A stretch of 64,000 nt of DNA from Maridesulfovibrio sp. (GTDB lineage: Bacteria; Desulfobacterota; Desulfovibrionia; Desulfovibrionales; Desulfovibrionaceae). A program made the position numbers and the translations under genes. The notes under the pieces were generated by a model. The model worked only from the letters and a program-made list of their open reading frames with translations, searched no databases and was not told the origin of the DNA. Of this stretch, positions 52,427 through 61,485 are shown one piece after another (within the stretch, counting starts at the first letter, position 1; each line of letters starts with the position of its first letter). The stretch is taken from positions 3,264,122 to 3,328,121 of the forward strand of contig NZ_OY780933.1 in NCBI RefSeq assembly GCF_963676065.1, in the 5' to 3' direction.

Positions 52427-53863
52427 TTAAGCGTAAGAAGCGATGCCGTTAATCAGCTCCGCGACAAAAGGTGCTTCATAGGCGTTGTTTTCCTGAAAAC
52501 CCTGCACCTGTGCTTCAATGGTAATCCCGGAGGGACCCTTAATTTTTGGCTTGGTTCCCTTAGGTTCAATCTGGCTTTCCGGCAGGATGAAGGAAATCTG
52601 CGAACCCTTTGAAATAAAGGAATCCACAAAATCCATAACCACACCGTCTGCGGCTTTTTCGCCCAGTTTGGTGTCTGTGTAATGGCAGCTCAGGGAAGCG
52701 CCGATGGTGATATCGTCCTCATTAAGGCAGGTCAGAGTACCCTTGCTGCCCTTGGTGTAACCGTTGGTAGTATCAAGGCTGAACCCCACGTTAATCCCGG
52801 AGGAAATCGCCGAGGCCATTTTTTCACCGCCGAGCTGCAGCTCACCATCGGAATGGGTAAAGTTGACATGGGCAAATTTTTTCACTGACCCAGCTGCGGT
52901 TTCCAGCGCGTTACGGCAGATCGCAGCGGTGGCATTCAGGGAGAAATCAAGCGCGCCCTCAGTAGAACCGGACGAAGAATAAGAAAAGGAGGAAATCTTG
53001 CAGCCCTCGCTCAACCAGAACGGGGCATTATTTTCAGCAGCATCAACCGGAATTTCTTCCTCGACCGTAAAACTAGGCAAACGATCAGAAGTTTTGAAAA
53101 GGTGTCGGAAGAATCTGGACGCGACTTCTTCGGCACCACCAAAATTTTCATCAGCGAAAACAGATTCGATAACAATTTCATCGGCAGTACTGGAGGCATG
53201 AACAACATAATTGCCATCGTATCCGGTAGTGCCTGTAACGGTAATATTTTCGCCGTAATTATAACCGTGGGCCTCACAAGGCAGGCCGACCAGACCGTCA
53301 CCCTTATCCACTGCCGCCGCGGCCTTGAGTTTGCGATAGGCACCGCGCTTTACGGTTTCGGTTCCGGCAAAGGCTTCGTCAACGTGAATCGCTTCAATCA
53401 CGATATCATCGGCACCGGATTCGGGCTGGACGATGTAAACACCGTCGTAGTTTGTGGTGCCCCGGACCGTGACCTGCGTATAATGGCGGAATCCGTGTCC
53501 GGCACAGGGGAGCTTGACCAGACCGGGACCAACCTTGACCGGAGAACCGGAAAGGGTCGGTGCGGCAGTAATCTCGGTGGTAACGGGCAGGCCGCAGAGC
53601 ATTTTCATGATAATGCCGGACATATGCAGCCCCGCAGTCATGCGGATGCTGCCCCCGGCAGTCATGTTTCCCTGTGAGGGCTTGCTGGGCGCGAACTGCC
53701 CAAGGATGGATTTATCAGCAACCAGACTGCGTCCGCCATCCAGATCGCAATCCAGAACCGGAACCAGCACCGCCTCAGGATTATCAGGCCGGGTGCGGTA
53801 CGCGCTTTCAAAAATAACCTTAACCGTTGATTTGTAGCCTCTTGCGGCTTCGAAACTAGCCAT
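52427..53863 (-). CDS. Major tail tube protein with duplicated insert, 478 aa
   Basis: Starts MASFEAARGYKSTVKVIFES after AAGGAG; longer frames are not supported. The family plan (tube protein) is visible at the N-terminal 110 residues and the C-terminal 200. Between them two related units of about 75-85 residues are inserted (GPGLVKLPCAGHGFRHYTQV... and GDGLVGLPCEAHGYNYGENI...), each with GTT.YDG.Y.V and DEIVIE strands. They are likely small beta domains displayed on the tail surface. It is about twice the length of a minimal tube protein. Confidence 0.75.
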   Translation of the reverse strand: MASFEAARGYKSTVKVIFESAYRTRPDNPEAVLVPVLDCDLDGGRSLVADKSILGQFAPSKPSQGNMTAGGSIRMTAGLHMSGIIMKMLCGLPVTTEITAAPTLSGSPVKVGPGLVKLPCAGHGFRHYTQVTVRGTTNYDGVYIVQPESGADDIVIEAIHVDEAFAGTETVKRGAYRKLKAAAAVDKGDGLVGLPCEAHGYNYGENITVTGTTGYDGNYVVHASSTADEIVIESVFADENFGGAEEVASRFFRHLFKTSDRLPSFTVEEEIPVDAAENNAPFWLSEGCKISSFSYSSSGSTEGALDFSLNATAAICRNALETAAGSVKKFAHVNFTHSDGELQLGGEKMASAISSGINVGFSLDTTNGYTKGSKGTLTCLNEDDITIGASLSCHYTDTKLGEKAADGVVMDFVDSFISKGSQISFILPESQIEPKGTKPKIKGPSGITIEAQVQGFQENNAYEAPFVAELINGIASYA

Positions 53864-53873
53864 GAAAGTCTCC

Positions 53874-54308
53874 TTAAAGTACGTTTTCCCGGCCAACGGC
53901 GCGGGTTTCATTGAAATAAATATCCGAATAAACCACCCGCAACGGAGAGCGGCTGGATACGTCAAAATCATAGTCGGCGCGGCAAACTGGAAAATTGTTT
54001 TTGACCAGTACGTCAATTACCTTGGCGTAGAGCTGCCAGACCTGCTTGACCCCGGTTTTCGGGTCTTTCTCGCGGATACCAATATCGAGCCCGATAAACC
54101 CGGTCAGCTTCTCAGCCTCAAGCCCGCCGGAACCTGATTCCGGGTTCAGAACGATCCAAGGGGCCGAGCTTTCGCCCTCCGGGTTCAGGTCGTCAGCCGG
54201 ATAAATCACACTGGGGCTATCCAGCCCGACTTCCGCACACCACTCCACGAGAACCGGGGAGTTCTCAAGAATGGCGGCGGCTTCTAAGACTTTATCCATG
54301 GCACTCAT
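53874..54308 (-). CDS. Tail terminator / completion-like protein, 144 aa
   Basis: MSAMDKVLEAAAILENSPVL begins a soluble alpha/beta protein with an N-terminal helix, IVLNPESGSG and GLDIGIREKDP, of the size and position of the tail terminator (lambda gpU-like) family: between the minor tail/neck gene and tail tube. It overlaps the previous gene by four bases. Confidence 0.5.
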   Translation of the reverse strand: MSAMDKVLEAAAILENSPVLVEWCAEVGLDSPSVIYPADDLNPEGESSAPWIVLNPESGSGGLEAEKLTGFIGLDIGIREKDPKTGVKQVWQLYAKVIDVLVKNNFPVCRADYDFDVSSRSPLRVVYSDIYFNETRAVGRENVL

Positions 54309-55078
54309 TTTTTACGCTCCTTCTTCAGATACCCGGCAATGCGGCGTTCCATGAGCGGGCCGATTTTCGGGCGAAAATCCTCGAACGCCGGATCAATAAC
54401 CGGACGCTGCGGGGATTCAATGGAGGTCATGTCTGCCGGGAGTGCGCGGCCCGTGGCAGCAAAGAACCGCCGCATGCGCGGGGTTACGATCTGCGGGCCA
54501 GCGTGCCAGTTGTATTTTCCACCACGGGAACCGAGAGCCAAAGCCCGCCCGAAACTGCGCGAGGACAAACCCATGTAACCGATTTGCACCTGTTGTTTGG
54601 CGGGTTCATGCAGGTATCCGATAGCCTGCGCGACCTTGCCGTATGCGCGGCGGTGCCCGCCCTTTGAAGCCCTGTAACCGCCGATAAGTCGACCGTTACG
54701 CATACGCCGTTTCGGAGCGTCAGTTTTGTCTCCAGTACGGTGAAAAGCTGCCATCCTGCGAAAACGGGGGGATGTTTCGGCGGGGTCAATGGTCTCACCG
54801 CCTACCCGGCTTTGATAGATGGATTTCTTGATATACCGCTGCAGGTGAAAACCAACAGAACGCAAAGCCCGGTTGAATTCACCGGGAAAGCTTTGCGCCA
54901 GATGCTTGAGATACCGTTCACTGCCGTTATCAATAACCACCAGAGACCCGGAGCCGCCGGAATAAAAATCATACCGCTGGCCACGAGTCATGCGCCCGGT
55001 AGGACGTCCCTGGTTATCGAGAGCTTCGCGGATTCCGGTGCGGACCTCACCGTCCGATTTAGGTCTTTGCCATGGCAT
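54305..55078 (-). CDS. Neck / HK97 gp10-like protein, 257 aa
   Basis: The protein is basic and Arg-rich (RRMRNGRLIGGYRASKGGHR). The segment FNRALRSVGFHLQRYIKKSI resembles the start of minor tail protein Z / gp10-type neck components, which sit between head-tail connector and tail terminator. Position agrees. Homology is not certain. Confidence 0.5.
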   Translation of the reverse strand: MPWQRPKSDGEVRTGIREALDNQGRPTGRMTRGQRYDFYSGGSGSLVVIDNGSERYLKHLAQSFPGEFNRALRSVGFHLQRYIKKSIYQSRVGGETIDPAETSPRFRRMAAFHRTGDKTDAPKRRMRNGRLIGGYRASKGGHRRAYGKVAQAIGYLHEPAKQQVQIGYMGLSSRSFGRALALGSRGGKYNWHAGPQIVTPRMRRFFAATGRALPADMTSIESPQRPVIDPAFEDFRPKIGPLMERRIAGYLKKERKK

Positions 55079-55080
55079 GG

Positions 55081-55425
55081 TTAGCTCCGTTGGTCAGTGT
55101 TGGCGAAAACACGCCAGATTTGCACCTCTCCATCCACGTGTGTGGGCTGGAACTGACGCACGGTGAAAACAGACTCGCCCACCCGGACCTGTTCATCATG
55201 AACAGGAGAAACGTCTTTTCCGAGTCTATTGGAGGAAAACGTAAATTTTGCCCAGCGGGAAGCTCCTGAACGGAAACGCTTATTAACTTCCGGCGGCTCC
55301 GCGCCATAGCCGTAATCTTTGAACATAGCCTTAAACGGAAGCGGATCGGCCCCGCCCTGCATGTAAAGAATTTCGGCCCCGTGGGCCTCGCATGTCTGGT
55401 CGAAAGTGTCGGCGATTGATGACAT
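55081..55425 (-). CDS. Head-tail joining protein, 114 aa
   Basis: MSSIADTFDQTCEAHGAEILYMQGG and a beta-rich rest (ASRWAKFTFSSNRLGKDV, VFTVRQFQPTHVDG) fit a small head-tail adaptor or stopper. It lies directly upstream of the gp10-like gene, as stoppers do. No sure family. Confidence 0.5.
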   Translation of the reverse strand: MSSIADTFDQTCEAHGAEILYMQGGADPLPFKAMFKDYGYGAEPPEVNKRFRSGASRWAKFTFSSNRLGKDVSPVHDEQVRVGESVFTVRQFQPTHVDGEVQIWRVFANTDQRS

Positions 55426-55707
55426 TTATTTACCTGCCTGTGCTTCGTAGCAGTCGATTACAGCATCACGCTCCTCCACCGCATCGGTCAGGCTCATAAC
55501 ATTAAGCCTCTGACGGCGGGTGTTTTCAGCAGAACCGATATGTTCGACTTCAACCAGCGGATAAACTTCATAAGGACCGGGACGCGGACATTTTTCCAAT
55601 TTGGCCTCGACCTCAATAATCTGCACTTGCGGCTTGGGCAGTTCGGTTGCCTTCGGTGCGCATGAGCACAGAATTAATAAAATGAACATTGTTACGGCTC
55701 GTTTCAT
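55426..55707 (-). CDS. Rz1-like outer-membrane spanin lipoprotein, 93 aa
   Basis: The lipobox ILLILCSC gives a lipid-modified Cys16. The mature part is proline-rich at first (ELPKPQVQ) and short, as in o-spanins. Its 5' end overlaps the upstream i-spanin gene by 95 bases in another frame, the classic Rz/Rz1 arrangement. With Rz it would fuse inner and outer membranes at the end of lysis. The start at 55707 has GGAG nine bases upstream; a TTG two codons earlier is unlikely. Confidence 0.75.
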   Translation of the reverse strand: MKRAVTMFILLILCSCAPKATELPKPQVQIIEVEAKLEKCPRPGPYEVYPLVEVEHIGSAENTRRQRLNVMSLTDAVEERDAVIDCYEAQAGK

Positions 55708-56104
55708 CGTCAATCACTCCGCTGGTTTGTTCAGGGGAAACATTAACGGCCTTGCGGTCCAGTTCCTGAGAACGGGCCAGCCGCTTGATATAGTCCCGCT
55801 TGGATTTCTGCAGGCTGGTGACCTGCCCTTGAAGCCCGGTCACTTTCTTATGCAGTTCGGCCTCATCAGCCTCGGCAAGGTTGGCTCGGGTCTCGGCGTT
55901 AGCGCGCAGGGCCTGTTCAGTAACCAAAGTGGCATTGAGACAACCATTTTCATAACGCAGCTGCTTGATATCACCCTTTAAGGAACCGATCCGCCAGAGC
56001 ATCCCAGCGAGGATCAGAGCGACCAGAACCAAACCGCCCACGGAGGCAGCAAGTTTGATTTTGCTGCCTCCGCAGAGGTTTAAGAGGAGGGATAAAATTT
56101 TCAT
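55613..56104 (-). CDS. Rz-like inner-membrane spanin, 163 aa
   Basis: A single N-terminal membrane helix (residues 18-37, KLAASVGGLVLVALILAGML) is followed by a long periplasmic coiled coil (LRANAETRANLAEADEAELH). This is the i-spanin plan. Rz1 is embedded at its 3' end. It follows the endolysin gene by nine bases. Confidence 0.8.
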   Translation of the reverse strand: MKILSLLLNLCGGSKIKLAASVGGLVLVALILAGMLWRIGSLKGDIKQLRYENGCLNATLVTEQALRANAETRANLAEADEAELHKKVTGLQGQVTSLQKSKRDYIKRLARSQELDRKAVNVSPEQTSGVIDDETSRNNVHFINSVLMRTEGNRTAQAASADY

Positions 56105-56113
56105 TTAGCGCAC

Positions 56114-56506
56114 CTACGAGTACAACCAGACCACAGGCCCGAACTGATTAAGTTTTTCGGGGTCGATATCCACATGGATAAAGGTTTTAGCAATGCCTAT
56201 ACGCTCAAACCCAGCCATGACGAGTCCCCGAAGAATCTCCGCACGCTGAGGACTGCCTTCCACTGCGATATCAACAGCGTATCCACCCAGATGGGAAGAA
56301 TTAGACTTACCGCCAACAGACTCATTATGAGCCGCACACCGATATCCGCTGTTGATTTTAAAAGGCACACCAGCAAGAGAACGGGCAGCGTCCAGTTTTT
56401 CGAGGAGGTAAGGGTCAAGTTTGCAATCAGCGCAGCAAGGACATGCGAGCATCGGGTCAGTGGATAAAGAAAAGAACTGAGAGTTAACCATAAAGTTCCT
56501 CGTCAT
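56114..56506 (-). CDS. Peptidase M15 endolysin, 130 aa
   Basis: The zinc D,D-carboxypeptidase fold is shown by SGYRCAAHNESVGG, SSHLGGYAVDIAV and FIHVDID, giving His-x6-Asp and the last His. Such M15_3 proteins cut the cross-bridge in peptidoglycan. The N terminus has cysteines (CPCCADC), which may form a metal or disulfide site. There is no signal peptide, so it depends on the holin. It overlaps the holin gene by 23 bases; the second ATG at 56491 is an alternative start. Confidence 0.8.
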   Translation of the reverse strand: MTRNFMVNSQFFSLSTDPMLACPCCADCKLDPYLLEKLDAARSLAGVPFKINSGYRCAAHNESVGGKSNSSHLGGYAVDIAVEGSPQRAEILRGLVMAGFERIGIAKTFIHVDIDPEKLNQFGPVVWLYS

Positions 56507-57062
56507 TTGCTCCAGCAGGACCGGAGGATGAATTATTTTTGTGAGCTACAGGACGATTATAAGGCCGAGACTGGGGACCGTATTGGCCGGGGCCATAACC
56601 ATATCCACCTGCGCCGTAGTCAATCCGTCCGCTGATGGGGTCGTAATTGTCCTGATAGTATTGCAACCGTTCAATCAACTTTTGTGGGATGATGCGCACA
56701 CCCATCCTTGTCAGGTGCTTTGTGATGCTGATGAACTCAGTCACTGCGAACCAAAAAACTACGAACTCACGAAATTTAGCTAAAACAGCGGGGAAATCAC
56801 CTTGCTCTATGGTGATATCGACCATGTTTGAAACGGCAATGACCACTCCATAAAGTAGAAATTTGAGGCAACCGCGTACAATTCTAGGGTTGTTATATGT
56901 TCCATCCCGCAGAGCCAAAGAAACCCCAAGAATAAGGTCCGCAATCATCAGAACCAGAATGGCAGCAAGGGCCATGTCATACCCACCCACCAACCACGAA
57001 ATACCCGTACAGCAGGTAGATAAAATTGTTTTAACTATGGCATCGCTGAAAAGCTGATTCAT
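56484..57062 (-). CDS. Holin (TcdE/Hol4-like), 192 aa
   Basis: MNQLFSDAIVKTILSTCCTG is followed by ALAAILVLMIADLILGVSLA, then GCLKFLLYGVVIAVSNM and FREFVVFWFAVTEFISI: four hydrophobic segments. ILVLMIADLILGV with a following N.R.....G...K matches the phage holin 4 family. The C-terminal tail is Gly/Tyr-rich and polar. It opens the lysis cassette. The start at 57062 is the ATG with GGGG seven bases upstream; a longer frame is less likely. Confidence 0.75.
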   Translation of the reverse strand: MNQLFSDAIVKTILSTCCTGISWLVGGYDMALAAILVLMIADLILGVSLALRDGTYNNPRIVRGCLKFLLYGVVIAVSNMVDITIEQGDFPAVLAKFREFVVFWFAVTEFISITKHLTRMGVRIIPQKLIERLQYYQDNYDPISGRIDYGAGGYGYGPGQYGPQSRPYNRPVAHKNNSSSGPAGANDEELYG

Positions 57063-57134
57063 TTTCGACCCCGGTTGCCCGCCCCAAGCCCCGCCAGCGG
57101 ATTGGCGAGACAAGGGGCGGACGGTTGTGGAGAT

Positions 57135-57491
57135 TTATCCGTTAAGCTGGATTTCGACGGTGGGATCGTCGGTGCCAGCGGCTTCGTACACGTATCCGGC
57201 ATAGGTGTTGTCGGTGGCGGTTGTGGTCAACGCACCGGAACCGATCTCGCCACCCTTGGGATCGCCGTCTGCATCCCAATAGACTTTGGCTCCCTGAAGC
57301 AGGACGCCAGTAACCTTGGGCAACGCCCAGACTCTGGTTACAGCGCAAGCCCCTGACTGACCGACCGGGATATCCACGGTAGCCACGCCCATAATCTCGC
57401 CGATAACAACGGACTGGCCGGAAAGAATATCCGCAGCGGTGCCGTTGGTGTAAATGATGACTTTGCCGTCACAAATGCAATTCTGTGCCAT
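57135..57491 (-). CDS. Capsid cement / DUF2190 protein, 118 aa
   Basis: VIIYTNGTAADILSGQSVVIGE and AVTRVWALPKVTGVLLQGAK, VYWDADG follow the DUF2190 plan of small capsid decoration proteins. It lies just downstream of the capsid fusion gene, as usual. AAAGGAGC precedes the ATG. Confidence 0.75.
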   Translation of the reverse strand: MAQNCICDGKVIIYTNGTAADILSGQSVVIGEIMGVATVDIPVGQSGACAVTRVWALPKVTGVLLQGAKVYWDADGDPKGGEIGSGALTTTATDNTYAGYVYEAAGTDDPTVEIQLNG

Positions 57492-57525
57492 TTTGATTTG
57501 CTCCTTTTGAGATTAGGGCTGCTGG

Positions 57526-59772
57526 TTAGCCAGTAGCTTTGCCTGTCTTCTGGAGGCCTTCGCGACCCATGGGACCACCGCCGAAGCAGATACGACCTTT
57601 GTAGGAAATAGAATCTGTTTTAAAAGAATCGTGTTCGAAAATTTCCGGCTCTTCACGACCACGGAGGAAACCGACGTCAACGGTTTCGACCTGATTAGGA
57701 TCACCAGCTAGATAACGCGCACCCTCTTTATCAAGAGCGGGATCGGAAATGATTTCGAGCTTTCCGGCGTTGGGGTTATGGACCCCAGCGGAAAGATTCG
57801 CTTCGGGCAGAGCCGTGGAACGCAGAAGAATTTCTGCATTTGTTTCCATAGTGGTGGGGACGACCAAATATTTAGGAGTAACGTAGAGAGGATCGCCGTT
57901 CTCGTCCTTCTGGGTACGCATTTTAGCGCGAGAATCAGCCAGCGAAGCAGACGTCAAGTCACAACCATCAAGTAAGTTGCCAGCCCCTGCATAGAAAAGA
58001 GGGTATCCGTCGGACATGTTCGGGTTGGAAATAATCATATCCCAAACAATCTTATTCAGAACCTTTGCCGCAGAAGAACCGAGCTTCTGCGGAATTTTGG
58101 TAAACAGGCTCAGATCGTCGTCAGTAATCATTTCAAAAGTCAGAGAAATAATGCGTCCGTATTTAGCAATCTGGAAACTTTCCTGAACATCCTTGAGGTA
58201 GGTTTCTTTGTATTCGCCGTTTTCCTTAACTTCGCGGAAGTCACCAGCATCTTTGAGCGCAACCCCGTACTGTTTTTTGAAATTGCTCACCGGAACAATG
58301 TTAACCAGCGGGCGCCAATTCTGGGGGATAGCCTGAAAAGACTTCAACACCCGAATATTAGAAACATCCATGAAAATGGATTTAAAATCGCTAGTGGAAG
58401 TCGGAGCACCAGCAGAAAGCTCAAGGATTTTCTGGGCAAGCTGATCAGGAGCCAGCGTGGAAGCGTCAACATTCATGCGGGAAAGGCACTGACGCGCCAG
58501 TTCATGAATGGGCATGAAGCGGAACTTTTCATAACCGGGTGCAGGCTTGTCATCACCTTCAAAACGTCCACCAAGGCGAGCGACAAGACCGTGCACAGCG
58601 GCAAGGCGGAACTTATCAGCCTCATCAGCCCCCATCTCAACACGACCCATTGCAGCGGGACCATTCTTTTTCCCAGCAAGCTCGAACATCTGCCGGGTCA
58701 GCTCGGCCATAGTGTTTCCGGCCTTGATGCCATCGGCGAGATCGTCAAGCGAAAGACCCAGCTGCGCGGCATTCTGGCCGAGAAGCAAAGTATCAGTAGC
58801 GGAAAGGGTTGCCACCGGAGCGGGATCAGCTGTAGGAATAACCGGCTGTTCGCCACCGGGCTGCTGCGCGCCGAAACCTGCCTTGGCTGCTGCCAATTCA
58901 GCCTTAGCTTTCGCGTAAGCTGCCTTTGCTCCCTCAAGGTCATTGTTCAGAGTGGCAGTGGTGCCGGGTTCGGGATCACCTTCGAAGGTGGGAACGGTAA
59001 TGATGCCAGCGTCCTCGATCTTTGCCAGAAAAGCCTTTGCGGCTTCGTCAGTTGCTTCGGCACTGAGGCCGAGCGAAACCAGCCATTTTTTTAATCTTGC
59101 GTCCATGCGGACCTCCTTATTTTTGCGGGGTCCAGTCATGGAGATACCCGCGGTGTCATCGTCAGCACCGAATGTGCAGAACGAAACTTCAAAAACACTT
59201 GATTTAAGCCAGACATCAATGGGGCCGGTTACGGTCTGCCCGTTGACCTCGTATGTCTCTCCTTCTGCAATTTCCAAAACCTGCAGGGCACGGACTCCGA
59301 TGGAGCACTGCCACGGGAAATCCTGATCAGCGCAGTTTAAAACCTCTTCCGCTGCGGCAGTTCCTTTGAGGAAATAGCCGTCAGCAATAAAGCCGTTATC
59401 ACTGGCTTCTGTTTTATCGATCACACCAACCCGCTGATTGGTGTAGTGGTCCAGCAGCGAAGGCATTTTTGCTTTTTCCGCTTTGATGCCATCAAGAGAG
59501 ATGATGAAACGCCCCCAGAAACCCCAGTCGATCTCTTTCCCGGTGTAACCGAGCATGGAAAAACGGCGCGGGGTTTCGGCTTCATTCCCTTTTGGTTCGG
59601 CCTTCAAAAACCGGACATCACCGCGCAAGTGGGCGATGTTGTCATCTGCAAAAGCGGTTAACCGGGCCTGATTCCAGAACCCGGAACACTGCGCCATGGA
59701 ATTTTCAGCACGGCACCGCTTTAAAAAATCCTGTTTTGCCTCGTCCTTATTAGGCAGCAAGTGCGACATCAT
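57526..59772 (-). CDS. Prohead protease-scaffold-major capsid fusion, 748 aa
   Basis: Residues 1-215 look like an S78-type prohead protease (LLDHYTNQRVGVI with the His, WQCSIGVRA with the Ser). Then an Ala/Lys/Glu-rich scaffold-like coil (EGAKAAYAKAKAELAAAKAG) covers about 225-330. The remaining part, from about 400, is an HK97-type capsid (FMDVSNIRVLKSFQAIPQNW, FEMITDDDLSLFTKIPQKLG). So three functions that are often separate genes are fused, and must be cut apart during maturation. It overlaps the portal gene by 23 bases. Confidence 0.8.
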   Translation of the reverse strand: MMSHLLPNKDEAKQDFLKRCRAENSMAQCSGFWNQARLTAFADDNIAHLRGDVRFLKAEPKGNEAETPRRFSMLGYTGKEIDWGFWGRFIISLDGIKAEKAKMPSLLDHYTNQRVGVIDKTEASDNGFIADGYFLKGTAAAEEVLNCADQDFPWQCSIGVRALQVLEIAEGETYEVNGQTVTGPIDVWLKSSVFEVSFCTFGADDDTAGISMTGPRKNKEVRMDARLKKWLVSLGLSAEATDEAAKAFLAKIEDAGIITVPTFEGDPEPGTTATLNNDLEGAKAAYAKAKAELAAAKAGFGAQQPGGEQPVIPTADPAPVATLSATDTLLLGQNAAQLGLSLDDLADGIKAGNTMAELTRQMFELAGKKNGPAAMGRVEMGADEADKFRLAAVHGLVARLGGRFEGDDKPAPGYEKFRFMPIHELARQCLSRMNVDASTLAPDQLAQKILELSAGAPTSTSDFKSIFMDVSNIRVLKSFQAIPQNWRPLVNIVPVSNFKKQYGVALKDAGDFREVKENGEYKETYLKDVQESFQIAKYGRIISLTFEMITDDDLSLFTKIPQKLGSSAAKVLNKIVWDMIISNPNMSDGYPLFYAGAGNLLDGCDLTSASLADSRAKMRTQKDENGDPLYVTPKYLVVPTTMETNAEILLRSTALPEANLSAGVHNPNAGKLEIISDPALDKEGARYLAGDPNQVETVDVGFLRGREEPEIFEHDSFKTDSISYKGRICFGGGPMGREGLQKTGKATG

Positions 59773-61267
59773 CCGCCTCCAGCAGTTTAATTTCTTTCAA
59801 ACGCTCTGTTTCCTGTTCGAGCTTGTCCGCCACCTCAAAAAAATCCTTGCCCTGCTTGGCGCAGGCTTCCTGCCTGCTGGTAATGCCGAGTTGGATTTCA
59901 AGTTCTGTGGCCCTGGAATCCTTGAGCGGATCAATCCATGCCCAGCCGGGATTCTGCCAAGTGACCGGAACTTCATTATCCAGCGCACCGGAAAAAAGAC
60001 CGGTCATACGCAGGAAGGAAATAAATTTTTCCCAGATGGGATCGTTAAAACGCTCATTGATGAAATTTTGCAGAACCTCGTAACCGCGCCGTTCCAGCAG
60101 GGTGCCGGAACGCGCGGAAGAATAAGAAGCATCGGTAAAATCGTTAGAAAAAGTTTCGTAGGAAACGCCCGCCCCCACAGCGGCACCCTTAAGAGTGCCC
60201 TTAGTGAAACTTGTGTAGGCCTCACCGCCACGGGTATACTGCTGGGCTTCGGGTTCGAATCCGGGCGGCAGCTCCACGATCTGGCCCGGACTGGTATATT
60301 TTGGAACACCAGTTCCACCGGGGATGGGCTGACCGTCCGGGCCTATCTGCATAGCTCCGGGAAATGTCCCACCACCATTGCCACCCATGGTCCGCTTGAG
60401 AAAATAGACGAAAGAAGACATCAACCGAGCGGCGATACGCTCGGAATTCTGATAGTCTTCAAAGTCGTGCATGGTCATGATCAGCGGGGTCAGCCAAGGC
60501 ATGCCGCGAGACTGGGAAGCGCGTTCACGCTTGAAAATATGCTGGATCTGCCCTGCAGGAATGCGGCGGGATTCGCCGGAATAACGGATAAAAGACCCGT
60601 CACCGGGATGGACGGGCAAAATGTGATAGGCAAGGGGCTTGCCATAACTGCTGTATTCAATGCCATGGCGGGCGTACTTTCCGCCCTCAAGCTCACCGTG
60701 TACCATGCGGTCGAGCTGGTCGGTTTCGATCAGCTCGATACCCAGCGGCACCACACCCTTTTCCAGTAATTCCGGGTCCGGGTGAGTATGAACGAGGATT
60801 TCGCCATCCTGATACAGGTGGCGCACAACCAGCTCCTGCAGCTCGGAAAGTTTGACCTCTTTGGCCCACTTTTTATAAATCTTTTCAAGCCTGGTATTTT
60901 TTCTGGTATCCAGCTTTTTATCAGCCTTGCGGCACCCGGCTTGCGGGAAAATGCCCTTGTAGATCACGTTGTCACAGATACGCTTAAGCGTACCGGAAAC
61001 GTATTCCGAGTTGCGCGCCAGATCGCGGGCACGGGCTACGGTTAAATCACGGTCTTTGCTGATCAGGTTATCAGCGGATTCCTTGGAGGGACGCCAGCGG
61101 GCATTCGGCCCTTTGCGGGTAGCGGCCTTGTAGGAAAGCAAGGCTTGACGGCCACGGGAAAATTCAAGAGCAGCCGAAGGGCTGAAAATTCCGAGGCAGG
61201 CACTAACGGTGTTTGTCCAGCCGTTAAAAATTTTCTCGGAACGGGTCAGATGTTCGGGAGCGCTCAT
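59750..61267 (-). CDS. Lambda-type portal protein, 505 aa
   Basis: The portal family (lambda gpB-like) is seen in YKAATRKGPNARWRPSKES, RDLARNSEYVSGTLKRICDN, QDGEILVHTHP, HIFKRERASQSRGMPWLTP and LIMTMHDFEDYQNSERIAAR. The portal forms the dodecameric ring through which DNA enters the head. The start overlaps gpW stop (ATGA). Length is normal. Confidence 0.92.
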   Translation of the reverse strand: MSAPEHLTRSEKIFNGWTNTVSACLGIFSPSAALEFSRGRQALLSYKAATRKGPNARWRPSKESADNLISKDRDLTVARARDLARNSEYVSGTLKRICDNVIYKGIFPQAGCRKADKKLDTRKNTRLEKIYKKWAKEVKLSELQELVVRHLYQDGEILVHTHPDPELLEKGVVPLGIELIETDQLDRMVHGELEGGKYARHGIEYSSYGKPLAYHILPVHPGDGSFIRYSGESRRIPAGQIQHIFKRERASQSRGMPWLTPLIMTMHDFEDYQNSERIAARLMSSFVYFLKRTMGGNGGGTFPGAMQIGPDGQPIPGGTGVPKYTSPGQIVELPPGFEPEAQQYTRGGEAYTSFTKGTLKGAAVGAGVSYETFSNDFTDASYSSARSGTLLERRGYEVLQNFINERFNDPIWEKFISFLRMTGLFSGALDNEVPVTWQNPGWAWIDPLKDSRATELEIQLGITSRQEACAKQGKDFFEVADKLEQETERLKEIKLLEADDVALAA

Positions 61268-61485
61268 CGTCCACCCCCGAAAACAACCTGCGAAACACGA
61301 ATGCCACCGGAACCGTCCTGCTGAGCGATACGCTCTTCCAGTTCGTCAATTTTTTTCTGAATCTTATCCAGCTCGGCGGACTGAAATTTCATGCCCTCGA
61401 TTTCAACGGAAAAACTGCCGTTCAGAATTTTAGTTTCTGCGGCCAGATAAGCGTCAAGTCGTATTTTGTCCCTTTCCAGTGACAT
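61264..61485 (-). CDS. gpW-like head-tail joining protein, 73 aa
   Basis: MSLERDKIRLDAYLAAETKI, then EIEGMKFQSAELDKIQKKIDELEERI (in parts), matches the small helical protein encoded just before the portal in lambda-like phages. It is expected to be next to terminase on the other side, but here a gap and unrelated genes follow. Confidence 0.65.
   Translation of the reverse strand: MSLERDKIRLDAYLAAETKILNGSFSVEIEGMKFQSAELDKIQKKIDELEERIAQQDGSGGIRVSQVVFGGGR

Noticed and set aside
53102..53677. A 191-codon plus-strand frame opposite the tail tube gene
   Set aside because: Antisense shadow over the duplicated insert; its apparent repeats are explained by the tube protein repeats.
59696..60769. A 357-codon open frame on the plus strand opposite the portal gene
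   Set aside because: Antisense shadow of a well-recognised portal protein; no Shine-Dalgarno or domain.
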